This document shows positions 24,521 through 49,500 of a stretch of 64,000 bases of DNA, piece after piece. Below the pieces are notes generated by a model. It was not told the origin of the DNA, did no database searches, and saw only the letters and a list, made by a program, of their open reading frames with translations. The translations under genes were made by a program, and so were the position numbers. The stretch covers positions 16,610,410 to 16,674,409 of the forward strand of contig NC_089724.1 in assembly GCF_035083965.1 (NCBI RefSeq), given 5' to 3'. Source of the stretch: Branchiostoma lanceolatum (taxonomy: Eukaryota > Chordata > Leptocardii > Amphioxiformes > Branchiostomatidae). How positions within the stretch are numbered: position 1 is the first letter of the stretch; each line of letters opens with the position of its first letter.

Positions 24521-26172
24521 TCATCAGCCAGGTTATAAACATCCATCACTTTGAAGATACAGCGTGTTTGAGAGATCTCTAGGCACCCCCAGGTATATGC
24601 AGAGTTAAGATATGCATTATACTGGGAAATACTACTCTCCAAGCAGAGCATGGGTTTCGGCTGTTTTTTTACGTGTTTTTAGGCGTTTTTGTCGGGCTTT
24701 CTACTTTGTCATCTTTTTTTTCGTATAGCCAACCCAAGGGAGATCTGCACTGGAGATCTCTTTAGACGCATATATCTGACCTGGCAGAGTATGTTGAACT
24801 CGTAGATGTCAACAGATTTCATGCTGGAATTAAATTTGATATCCTGTTCAAATTACTTCATTGTTTTCACGTGAAAGTTCATCTGTGTTGGTAGAAGTGA
24901 TTCGGGGGCGCCATAGACTTTCTGCAACATATGATCCACTGCTCACCGAGTCACGCGTCTTATATGCATAACGTGACGTCACAGAAGCAGTGGATTGTTC
25001 ATTTCTTGACAAAGACTGTTGCTTAACTTCATTGTTTGTCTTCTTTATTCTCTTGCCATGATGAGATAATTCCTTTATTTTTTTTAGGTAGGAAACTCTT
25101 CATTTGTTGTCTGAATATCAAGGGCCAGAGTAATATTTACCAGTACCACAACTTTCCTTGTCTTCGAAACACTCTGAAAATAAGATATTATTCTGTTTTT
25201 TATAGGGTCACACAAGAAACTGTTTGTAGGGCATGGTCCAAAAGTTAGGACCAAAGTACACCATTTTGCTATTTTTCTTGTATTCAATCCACCAGAAGAT
25301 ATTAATATGTGACTCCAAAGTAAAAGACAACAAAACACAAGCCAAAGACTTCTACTTTTTAATTTTGAAAATTACTGAGGATGGCTTTACATTAACACCA
25401 GAGTCTTTAACTATCTGAGAAGTCTTACTGTAGTTAGAGGAACTACAAGACATTTGGTACATAGATATTGGATATGTGGCATGCTTTGACATATAGGCCA
25501 TTTCATACATAAATGTTTAGGAGAATTATGCATTATAAAACTACTCTTTTATAAATTGATTTTTCTATACTTCACAATTTACCACAGCAGCAAAATAATG
25601 CATCTCTCAATTTATTCTAAATCTGGTTTGGGGCTTTTCCTAAAAACAATTTGGCATGACGACGTTTTAAAAAAGATCATGGAAAAAGTCCTCACTGCAA
25701 GGTTTTGAACTGGTTGAAGTATTGTGTTTTTTGATCGTGCCACATAAAAGAAATAAAAGAAACTGAATAAGTCACAGTAAATGTTTTTCCTCACAACATT
25801 CTTAGTACATTGTACTTTTGAATTCCTGAAAGCTAAGTGATCCGCTTTGTATTACATAACTTTTTTCAAAACATGTAAGTGCCCAGACAATCCGTGCAAT
25901 CATTCTATACATCAAATGTACAAGAATCACACTTAATATATTTTTAACTTTTACATGATGCATAGGTACTTATAAGGCATTTGCACTTTCAATCATTCAC
26001 TTCAGTTTCATTCTTATCTATGTTTTTTGTCAACAATCTCCATAGTGTGCACAGGATCTTTGTTATGTAACTGTATGTTGACACTCTGTCAAAGTGACTA
26101 ATTACTCAATACTCACAACGTGCCACAGTATTTTCTAGCCATGCAAATCCACTGTATCACTCAATTGGACAA
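24521..26172. other. Intergenic region between APRT-like copy and GOT1
   Basis: No gene is visible. The region is AT-rich. The sequence near 25027-25052 resembles 23812-23837 (cttcattgtttgtcttcttt), so the duplication that produced 24031-24520 may extend here. Confidence 0.4.
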
Positions 26173-26388
26173 TTTCTGTAAATTCATTGATCTTTGCAGG
26201 GACATATTTTTGCAGGGGGGAAAGGAGGCTTTCCCGTGTCTTGACTCCACGGGTGAAACAATCCTGTAGTACAGTAGTAACACAACTGAAACGCATATTC
26301 ATGGTGTAATGATTTTGCGGTGGAATGGTTAATTATAGCCAAACCCCAAAAAATGAAACCACTGCAAACATTTACGATTTACAGTATG
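26173..26388. mobile_element. MITE of the 'ctgtaaattca ... tttacag' family
   Basis: The ends are inverted (ctgtaaattca and atttacagta) around a decayed interior with 'ttgcagg' and 'aaaccactgcaaacat'. Related copies lie at 61527-61737, 62585-62735 and 63075-63274, and a half copy at about 36265. Confidence 0.6.
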
Positions 26389-26522
26389 TACCAACAATGT
26401 TTCAAATCATGTCAAATAACCCGTGTGCTATCATGATCAGATTTTATACCATACCAAATTAAAGACCAGATGAAGACGTGTCCATCCACGCACACTGCTT
26501 ACTGGGAACTCTGACTGGCTAT

Positions 26523-40708
<14,186 letters not shown>

Positions 40709-41073
40709 TTTCACACACCAATTAAATTAGGCCAGTAGTCCTACAGCGCCACCTAGCGAAATAAATATTTACGGCAGCGTTTTATATGCTTTCACCATTG
40801 TGGGCCCCCTTGCGAGCAAAGTTAATATTACAATGTTCTTGTTACTAGTATCTGCAGCCAAGGACATTATAATGTCTTTGCTGCAGCCAAGTCATTTGCC
40901 ATTTCAAGATCTATTGAATTTGGAATATGATTGGAAAATGATAAACTATCACAAAGGGGGTACACAATTTATCTTCGCTTCAATGTAGCAAATTCACAAA
41001 CAAAGCTCGTAACATCTGCACATGCGTCTTACTCACGGGTTAAAGGTCACATACTCCAGAAGACCGGATCAAG
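40709..41073. promoter_or_regulatory. Bidirectional promoter region between GOT1 and CHMP3
   Basis: Only 365 bp separate the GOT1 start codon (minus) and the CHMP3 start codon (plus). Both 5' UTRs and core promoters must fit here unless an unseen upstream exon exists. I see no canonical TATA box. Confidence 0.7.
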
Positions 41074-44000
41074 ATGGGTTTGTTTGGGAAGTCTCAAGGC
41101 AAAGACCCCAAAGAACAGGTACATTTTCTCTCTATTCGGGAAGTTTTGGGACTCCTTTCTTTTCTCTTAGCGTTCTTGATTTCTTTAGGCAACTGCAGCT
41201 TTTCGTCCTAATATGGAACCCAGCGCGAAACCAGTTTGTTTGCAAGAATTTTCAACTACATAGAACATGGCTGCACTTCCGCATATCGAAAGTTCTTTAC
41301 AATATTGATTTCTACGATAAGCTGAATTATATAGCCCCTCTTCATCAGCTCCATATGTGTTGTCTGAAGACACACGAGTGTACATGTTATGAGATTTAAG
41401 CTCTGAATTGATACTGATACTGTGTGATAGCAAGTAGCTGTATTTGATACAAAGATAAAGTCGTACCAGTGTGTGACTGGTTCGACTTGCAATTATTTGA
41501 ACTAACAGGGTGTTGCCTCCAGATCAATGCAAAATATCCGAACCCAAGAATTAGCAAAATCATTGATTATGGTAGCCTTTGATGCTGACGTTTCCCCTTA
41601 AATAGCTTTTGAGCATTTTTTTCTTCAATCTTATCTTTTCATTCTCTATGATTGAAAGTAGAATACAGCATGGCACGAAATGTAGGTTGCCTCACGAAGC
41701 TTTCCACGAAATCGTCTTCCGGGAGGGACGTAAAACGGGGGTCCCGTGCTCGAGGAGGTGCCTCGAACACGTTAAACAGCCTCATTACCCTACACATTGG
41801 GTACCTGCCTGTGGCACTGGCTGCTAATACACCTGATATTATGTATTATGTAATCTAAACACTTGTGCAACTGAAAAAATTGATGCGTCAAAACTGGAAA
41901 CGTCTGCATTACTGAAAGGACAAATCAAGGATGAGTTTCCAAATTGCTACAACATTCAAACCATACAGAACAACAAGACAATTTAAGGCAGCCTAGCAGT
42001 TAAAAGCAATGCTTTACCTTTGTGAGAATATGTTGATAGAGCACAACCTATGAAAGCAGCTTTAATAATTAGAAACTATTATATTTACAATATCTAAGCT
42101 ATCTTTTTTAAGAACTGTGTCATTGTTTACATGATGTTGATTTGGACAGGTCAGAGAATGGACCAGTCAGTTAAGGAAGCAGGACCGTGTTTTGGACAGA
42201 CAGATTAGAGGTAAATGTTAATAACTTTTTTCATTTCATTATTGTTATGTCTTTTCCTTTCAAACATGTAGAATTTCTAATGCATTAGCTGTGTAGTTGT
42301 CTGACTTTTTAAAGTTAAGCAGAAATATTATATTTTGTATTTATTCTAACATGTAACATCATATGTGTATCTAAGACAAAGAAAAGGTAGAATCTTTCAC
42401 TCTGTGTGTCTTAGCTTGCATCTATACTAAACTTAGCTTGTGTTTAAAGATATACATTCAGTTTCAATCAACCAATTTATCAATCTATTAACCAACCAAC
42501 CAACCGATCATTTACAGTATTAACAAGTGCGATTACCAACTGTGCTAACTCATCTGTTTGTGACAGGGATCCAGAGGGAAGAAGAGAAGGTGAAACGGTC
42601 CTTGAAGGAAGCGGCTAAGAAGGGCGACAAGGACACGTGCCGTATCCTGGCAAAGGAGATGGTGCGATCACGGAAGGCCGTCAGTAAGATCTACACGTCC
42701 AAGGCACAGATCAACTCTGTCTCCATGGGGATGAAGAACCAGCTGGGTGAGGGTCTTGTAGACATTTAGAAATATTTTATCCAGAGCTATTCCCAGCACC
42801 ATGCCATTCACTAAGTGGTTTAGCAACTTGTTGTAATACAGTACATCCAAAGATCAGCAGTTAGAATCCGACCAGTTATTAACTCGGATTCAGACATCAA
42901 CTTGAGGTTGTTAAACTACCCACTTTATTTATGCTAACGACAAAGGAACACCCTGGTGTGTGCTGGCCCAAAATATTCAGTTATAAGATATTTGGACATC
43001 TCTCAGTTAATCAAGGGGCTAGTAACCCCTCCAAAGTTTGCTATATAAACGGCAAGTGACCCTTGCTGCCCTATGTGCCACTTGACTAGTAGACACATGA
43101 CATGAGGGTGATCATAGTTGTGTTTACTTTGTAAATACTACTAGTAATAGCTTAAATGATGTACAGAACTCTTATGCCATATCTTTCTCAATTTGACTTC
43201 AACTGTAATGTCTGAGTAGGTCTACATAGAAGAGAAATTCCAGCAGGTGTATGACATGGCCTTGTCTCACCTGTTGCAGGTGTGCTGAAGGTGGCAGGTG
43301 CGATGGAGAAGAGCACGGAGGTGATGAAGTACATGCAGAACCTCGTCAAGGTGCCTGAGATCCAGGCTACCATGAGGGACATGTCCAGGGAGATGATGAA
43401 GGTGAGGAAGGCTTACGCCAAAAACAGTTAATCAAGCAACTGGATATGATTTTAAACAGTCATTTTCCATCATAACCAGTTGCTTGAGTAACTGTTTGGG
43501 GCATATCTTATTACCAGGATGTCTAACCTTCATCGACATATAGAGGAAGGCTTGTTTGTTTGTTTTGCATAACTGGTAAACTGCCCTTAGGCTTAACACA
43601 CCAGTCCGGTACCGTAAGTAAAAAAACCTGCATAAGACTAGTACTGGACTGAATTTTGGCTGCCTTCATTACATTTATCATATATTTCCAGGTCAGTAAG
43701 TCGTGTGCTTTGACATCATTCTATACAAATATCAGGTTTCTGCCATAATGGTTTCTGCAATTATGCCATTTTATTTATTATGGAGTGAATGGGAAATTGT
43801 TTGAGTTTGCAGAATTCTATGGAGATCTCTGACTCATGCAATTGGCAGTCATGCAATTAGCTGGTGTCTACTGTATAATCTTGTGAAGTCACTGGTTTCA
43901 CCAGATACAAAGAAAAAAAAGGTTCAGAAAATTTGAAGTCTTTGCAAGTCTGTCCTTGTTTTCACTATGCAGTCAGGCAGTATTGAAAAATATGTTGGAC

Positions 44001-44841
44001 GACACATTTGCAATTGCATTGTTGTTGTTGTTGTACATCAGGCAGGTATTATCGAAAATATGTTGGACGACACATTTGCAATTGTGTTGTTGTCGTTGTC
44101 CATCAGGCAGGCATTATTGAGGAGATGTTGGACGACACATTTGCAATTGTGTTGTTGTTGTTGTCCATCAGGCAGGCATTATTGAGGAGATGTTGGACGA
44201 CGCATTTGCAATTGTGTTGTTGTTGTTGTCCATCAGGCAGGCATTATTGAGGAGATGTTGGACGACACGTTCGAGTCGTTGGAGGATGATGAGGATCTTG
44301 AGGAGGAGACGGAAGCAGAGGTGGAGAAGATCCTGTTCGAGCTCACAGCAGGTGGGAGAAAAATTCCTCTTGTTCTTTTAAATAAGATAAGACGTATCCA
44401 TGGTTGTGAAAAGCATGAACCACACTGTTAAAGTTGTTATCCATTTCATCGTACATTTATTCTGCAGTGTCACTTCATGCTTATTGATGTAGCAATGTTG
44501 CTATTGTTTTTATTTTCATCCATTTTTTTATTAAACGTTTGTATTATGAATTTTCAGTAAGATTCATAGCCTTGGCCTCCATGTTGGTTTTCCTATGACA
44601 TCACATGAAAACATTCCAGGATGATAGTAAATAGAACTGTGTAGTTATAAAGGGAAGGTTGGGGATTCTTACGATTCCTTCACTTACTCCTTCAGGAGCC
44701 TTGGGCCAGGCCCCAAGCAAGGTCACGGACGAATTACCAGCAGACGAAGTGTTGGAAGGGGCGGTGGGAGGTGTGGAGTCAGAGGAGGAAGAGGAGGACA
44801 TCTCGGCCATGCAGTCCAGGTTAGCTGCACTTAGGAGCTAG
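41074..44841 (+). CDS. CHMP3: Charged multivesicular body protein 3 (ESCRT-III subunit, VPS24)
   Basis: CHMP3 polymerises with other ESCRT-III subunits on membranes and binds VPS4, acting in multivesicular body sorting, cytokinesis and membrane repair. Six exons: 41074-41118, 42150-42210, 42567-42746, 43280-43401, 44237-44351, 44696-44841. They total 669 nt, or 222 aa, the same length as the human protein (from memory). The start is MGLFGKSQGKDPKEQ. The basic helix 1-2 region contains RSRKAVSKIY and SMGMKNQL, then AGIIEEMLDDTF and the acidic helix EDLEEETEAEVEKI. The C-terminus AMQSRLAALRS is the MIT-interacting motif. The start codon is the first residue of the conserved MGLFG. Exon 5 begins at the last unit of a five-copy minisatellite (43977-44275). 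A pair of direct repeats brackets most of the gene. Confidence 0.97.
41547..42020 (+). repeat. Direct repeat flanking CHMP3, copy 1
   Basis: It shares ttagcaaaatcattgattat through 'aacaacaagacaatttaag' and 'aatgctttacct' with 45881-46218 in the same orientation. This copy carries about 165 bp of extra sequence at 41690-41850. It lies in intron 1 of CHMP3. It is probably a dispersed element. Confidence 0.85.
41690..41850 (+). mobile_element. SINE-like insertion within the direct repeat
   Basis: This GC-richer block is absent from the sister repeat at 45881-46218, so it is an insertion (or a deletion in the other copy). It contains the stem gtgctcgagg / cctcgaacac (about 41747-41771). The gtcccgtgctcgaggaggtg motif resembles conserved parts of invertebrate SINEs as I remember them; that identification is tentative. 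Confidence 0.45.
43424..43507. repeat. Palindromic family B repeat near CHMP3 exon 4
   Basis: The left arm (about 43424-43461) carries cagttaatcaagcaactgg. The right arm (about 43470-43507) carries its inverse ccagttgcttgagtaactg. Single arms of the same sequence occur near 281 and 11161. It lies 23 bp after the exon 4 donor. Confidence 0.75.
43735..43875. mobile_element. Relic of a pogo/Tigger-like terminus
   Basis: Blocks such as 'ggagtgaatgggaa' and an end reading ggtgtctactgtata resemble, in complement, the first 100 bp of the element at 35800 (gttcccattcactgc; tacagtaga). It is strongly decayed. Confidence 0.4.
43977..44275 (+). repeat. 65-bp x5 minisatellite spanning the CHMP3 exon 5 acceptor
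   Basis: Units begin at 43977, 44042, 44107, 44172 and 44237; the last begins the real exon 5. Each unit starts with the first ~37 nt of exon 5 (gcaggcattattgaggagat and onward). Each also has an intron-like tail with tgttgttgttgtccatcag, so AG acceptors recur every 65 bp. Units 3 and 4 are almost identical to the real one; units 1 and 2 have diverged in the exon part. 65 is not a multiple of 3, so reading through a unit shifts the frame. Confidence 0.95.
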
Positions 44842-45111
44842 TCTGCTAGGATGCATCACAGGTCCATGACCTCGCCGTAGTCCATTTTACTGGTATTGTA
44901 CATGTATGTATAGATTGTTGCCCACAGCGTTTTGTTTCATTTTTCTGCAGTCTATTTGGAAATCAAATTTTTGTCGTGACTCTTTTTATGCATACTTTGC
45001 TTTCAGTTTTGACCTGTTAACCATTTAGATATCAAGTTTAATATATATTGGAAGCGTGGCTCATGTATTATCAGTGGATTTCATCTAAGTTACCCTGTCA
45101 TTATAAGAGTG

Positions 45112-45117
45112 AATAAA
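45112..45117 (+). promoter_or_regulatory. Polyadenylation signal AATAAA of CHMP3
   Basis: AATAAA lies 271 nt after the CHMP3 stop codon, in the context gtgaataaaagc. Assigned by position. Confidence 0.6.
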
Positions 45118-45880
45118 AGCATTTCTCTACTTATTCTATTTGCAATACCAACAATTGACTACTTATATTCAAAGTGGTGTTATTCTTCAATTGTGAAGGT
45201 TTCTTGTACATGTAAAGCCCCATTTGCTAACAGCTAGCTTCAAATATTAGGAAATCTTTGTATTCAAAGTCTATGCATGAAATTCCATTAAAATCATAGT
45301 TTATTCTCCAAGATATAATGTTACAACCTATGGATGAATATGTAGATATTTGCAATTTTTTTTTAGTTATAGAATAGTAAATACTGAAGATAAAACTGGT
45401 GTAAAACAGCAGAAAACAATATCACAAGTGACAGTTATTGCCATTTGACAGTTGTGGTCACATAGTCTAGCTTTCTTAGCATTGAGTCTGTTACTGTCAT
45501 TAGAATGAATTAATATGATACGTCATGCAAAGCATGTTTCTGGTGGCTTTTGAAATAATCATATATGTCCCTGTGGATTAAAAATGATATATATACTTGA
45601 CACTCTTCATCATCCAAGAGAATTTGACAGACTTTATACAAGCACAATTCACACCATCTCTGTGCCACAGGCAACCCTGAAAACATGTTCTGACCTCTGT
45701 AGCCCCCTGCCTCACCAAACGAGAACTGCACCTTTTCCAAATTGTAAATACATTCATGTATTGCTTTCTACTCCTGGTAGTCACAAACCAATGCGTTTTT
45801 TTTCTATCAAATGTAGTAGGCTTAGTTAAATGAGCTCTTTCACATAGAGAATGTAACAGAGAAGAAATGGGTGTTAATAT

Positions 45881-46218
45881 AGAAATTAGCAAAATCATTG
45901 ATTATGGTAGCCTTTGATGCTGAAGTTTCTCAGTGTAAATAGCTTATGAGCATTTTTTTTCTTCAATCTTATATTTTCATTCTCTTTGAAAGTAGAATAC
46001 AGCATGGCGGGAAATGTAGATGTGTAATCTGACCATTTGTGCAACTTAAAAAATGGATACGTCAAAACTGGAAATGTCTGCATTACTGAAAGGACAAATC
46101 AAGGATGAGTTTCTGAATTGCTACAGCATTCAAACCACACGTACAGAACAACAAGACAATTTAAGTGAGTGAGTGTCTGTAGGCAGTCTAGATGTTAAAC
46201 AGAAATGCTTTACCTAAT
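45881..46218 (+). repeat. Direct repeat flanking CHMP3, copy 2
   Basis: Same sequence as 41547-42020 without the 165-bp block. It lies about 1.0 kb beyond the CHMP3 stop codon. Confidence 0.85.
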
Positions 46219-46502
46219 TATAAGAGGGATAGTCGGCTAAAGTGTGTGTATATCTTTGAGTATCTATAATACATCTTTGAACTTGGTCAATAAAAACTTT
46301 GAGAAATAAACTATTATGTGTTTGCAAATGTTTGCCTCATGTATCTTATAACTTCTTTCCTGCTAAGTACACAACAAGTACACATTTTAAAGACCCTTGG
46401 TCCTGTGCCCTTCCCTTAATGTTCAGGCTGAAAATCAGGATGCTTTCCAATTCGTTTTCCTGACATGATCCCTCCCAATGTCTGCTTGGAGATTACCATT
46501 GC

Positions 46503-49500
46503 CTAGGCAAGTGACTTCTCCCCCCTCGGCCCAATGGTCGACATGACAGTTTTCTGTCTCTTGTGTTGGCCAGGTTGGGGTTGTGGCTGTGTTGGGGGTT
46601 CCTCAGGCTCCTCTTGGTGTTTCTGAACTTTATCCAACAACCAATATGTGGTCATCTTCCCTTTACCCTGGACAAGACAAGAAATACAACAACAAAAAAA
46701 GTACAAAATTTTAGATAAAATCACAAATTGAGACACGTGCAAATTTGTGCTGGAAGTTTTTTTCTACACAGACAAGTATGGCAGAAAACATATCAAGGGG
46801 ATATTGGAAGCAAAAATACATTCATGCATAAGAGCACACATTTAAAATACTTGGGCACAACATTGGCAATCATGTAATTATCAATGTCATTTGCATCTAG
46901 ATCTATTTCAACATCTAACCTTTTTCCACACCACTATTGGTTCCATATTCATACTATATTTGCCGACTCATCACACCACACGGACTTCTTAATTACCTTG
47001 ACTTGTATTTCTCCCCGGAGTACGAGGTCGTAGACTTTGTGCTCAGCCAGCATCTTGGCCGTGGTGCCGCTCACGTGGATCCGCAAGGGGGCGCCTGTGG
47101 ACTCCATGCGGGATGAGGTGTTGACGGTGTCGCCGAACAGACAGTAGCGCGGCATGGTGAGGCCGACCACTCCCGCCACCACCGGGCCTTCAACATGGAC
47201 AAACAGCATGTATTTGATAGTGTTTTAAATAGTTTTCTCCACGGAGAAAGTTTACCTTGTTCTGTTGTTTTAATACCTTGCTGTTTTGTGAAAGGACAAC
47301 TAAAACATTTAACTTTTATTTTATTGTTCCGGTTTTACGTAGGCAGTTTTCCAATAAAAAGTCATCAAATCTTGAGAAAAATTATATCCGAATCCGGGGT
47401 GTCTGACATCCCAACACCATGAGGTTGGTCAAGCAAGCACCTAGCAGAATCCTATCCAACTGCAGGTCATGTGACAAACTGTTAACGGTCCCGTGCGGCA
47501 AAGTGAAGGTGGTATTTTCTGGAGATTGATACTGAATTTCAGGGTACCTTGGTGGAAGATTTTGCCTACCAGTGTGGATGCCTATCCGCAGCTGCAGCTT
47601 CTGCTCGGCTTTGTGGCTGATTCGGAAGTTGTGCACGTCACGTAACAGGGTGAGTGCCATGTCGGCAATTTCCGTGACGTGTCGGTCCCCGTTCCTATCC
47701 GGCAGACCCGACACCACCATGTACGCGTCTCCGATAGTCTCCACCTGGGGAACGAGACACAATAAAAAAACCCACTATACTCTTTATGTATACAAATTCA
47801 AATTCAAACAAAAAACTATACACAGTATCGTGAATGCCGGCAAAATTTTGAAAAGGAAACAATGCAAACTTGTTTCGAATCGACTATGATCTGGTAGCTT
47901 AGATAACGTTACCTTGTAGACGTCGAAACCGTCAATGATGGCATCAAAACAACAGTACAGATCGTTCAGCATGGTCACTACCTGAAATGAAAAAAAGAGA
48001 ACAATTATTTGCAGGTTAACGTTGTGCCAAATTCCTTGTTACTACGACCCTTGTTTTGTGTGCAAAAGACAAGACACCAAACTATGTTGATCCGCTCTGA
48101 AATGTCTAGAGAAAATTCTCCCAAAAGAAAATTCAACAGCTCGCGCATGGAAACATTCATAAACATTGGGGATGTCCCGTTTCTTATTAATGTTGACGTT
48201 CAATCACGGTTGAATGTTGGAAGCCTTACATCCATAGGTGAGCTGCCCGCCGCCATCTCAGTAAACCCCACGATATCGCTGAAGAAGATCGTTGCCATGT
48301 CGTAATGCTCGGCTGTCACTGGCTTCCCTTGCTTTAACGTGTCCGCAACAGAACTGTGGGGTCAAAATATCCGTAAAATCACTTTGAACGTGTAACAAGA
48401 ATTTTAACTACTCAAGATTGTGACGGAACATGGAGCTTAAGGTTAAAATCGTATCAAGAAATTTAAAACAAGAGTTCTACAACCTCATACCTTCGCCAAA
48501 TGATTTTGACCTTTATGACTGACGTATTAGGAGTGTTTTTCATCAATCATCAATCATCCCAGTTGATCCTCTTCACCCAAATAACATAAGTTGTCCAAAC
48601 CTCCTTGTTATGACTATGAGCTTAACAAAGAAGGTTATGCTAACATTTATCATCAATTATGCAAATAAGCTCCCTCCTTATTAGCATGATTTGATTCAAT
48701 GGTGTTCACATTCACACAACTTCCTAATGCCACAAGTCTGAAATTGCCGTCATTTACTAGTATGGAATTATAGTAGTTTCTCATTAATTATGCAAATTAG
48801 GCCCACATTTGCATATTTCCTATCTATCAACATTCCTCTCTTCCTCAGTTACAAATGTCACATATTTGAATAGTCATATCATGGAACACAGCAGATTTTT
48901 AAAATTGCCTCATTAATTATGCGAGTAAGAATTTGATTTGCATAATTATCATCCAATCATACAAAGCATCACGTAAGCTATCTACATACCAAAAATCATG
49001 ACCATCCATCAAGACCATCTCGAGTTATAGTTTTTCTCATTAATTATGTAAATGAGGTTCTCATTTGCAAAGCTGATATCTATTAATATTTCTCTCTTCC
49101 TCAGTTACATATGTCACATGTTTGAGAGTCCTATCATGGAAATTGATGGATGTATAAACTTTCCTCATTAATTATGCAAATTAGATACTGATTTGCATAA
49201 TAAGTATCTAATCATGTACATCAGCACTCAAGCTATGTACTTACAAAAATTTATGACCATCCACCAAGCCCTTCTTGAGTAATTCCCTTTCAAAGTCTGA
49301 AGCAAAACCTGCCCCTGCAGTTCAAAAGTTGCTAGGGGGCCCAAACCTATACCACTTACTCTCTGTTCAACGAGCTATCTACCACTCAAAAATCAGTTCC
49401 ATAGCATGTCCACAACACGAGATATCATAACAGGAAGTTCCGCTGCAGTACCGTAACAAGCCGCTAAGGGCCCCAAAATCTAATCATTTTCAGGTTTTAT

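Larger units (their letters stand above)
44842..46502. other. Convergent intergenic region CHMP3 / guanylyl cyclase
   Basis: It contains the CHMP3 3' UTR, the second copy of the direct repeat (45881-46218) and the presumed 3' UTR of the guanylyl cyclase. No gene is seen. Confidence 0.5.

Noticed and set aside
43977-44236. A CRISPR-like array of evenly spaced repeats
   Set aside because: Units are contiguous without unique spacers and the genome is eukaryotic; it is a minisatellite.
43967-44381. Plus-strand frames with repeated cysteine-rich units at the CHMP3 array
   Set aside because: They come from reading the 65-bp minisatellite in other frames; the (TTG)n tails create the Cys/Leu runs.
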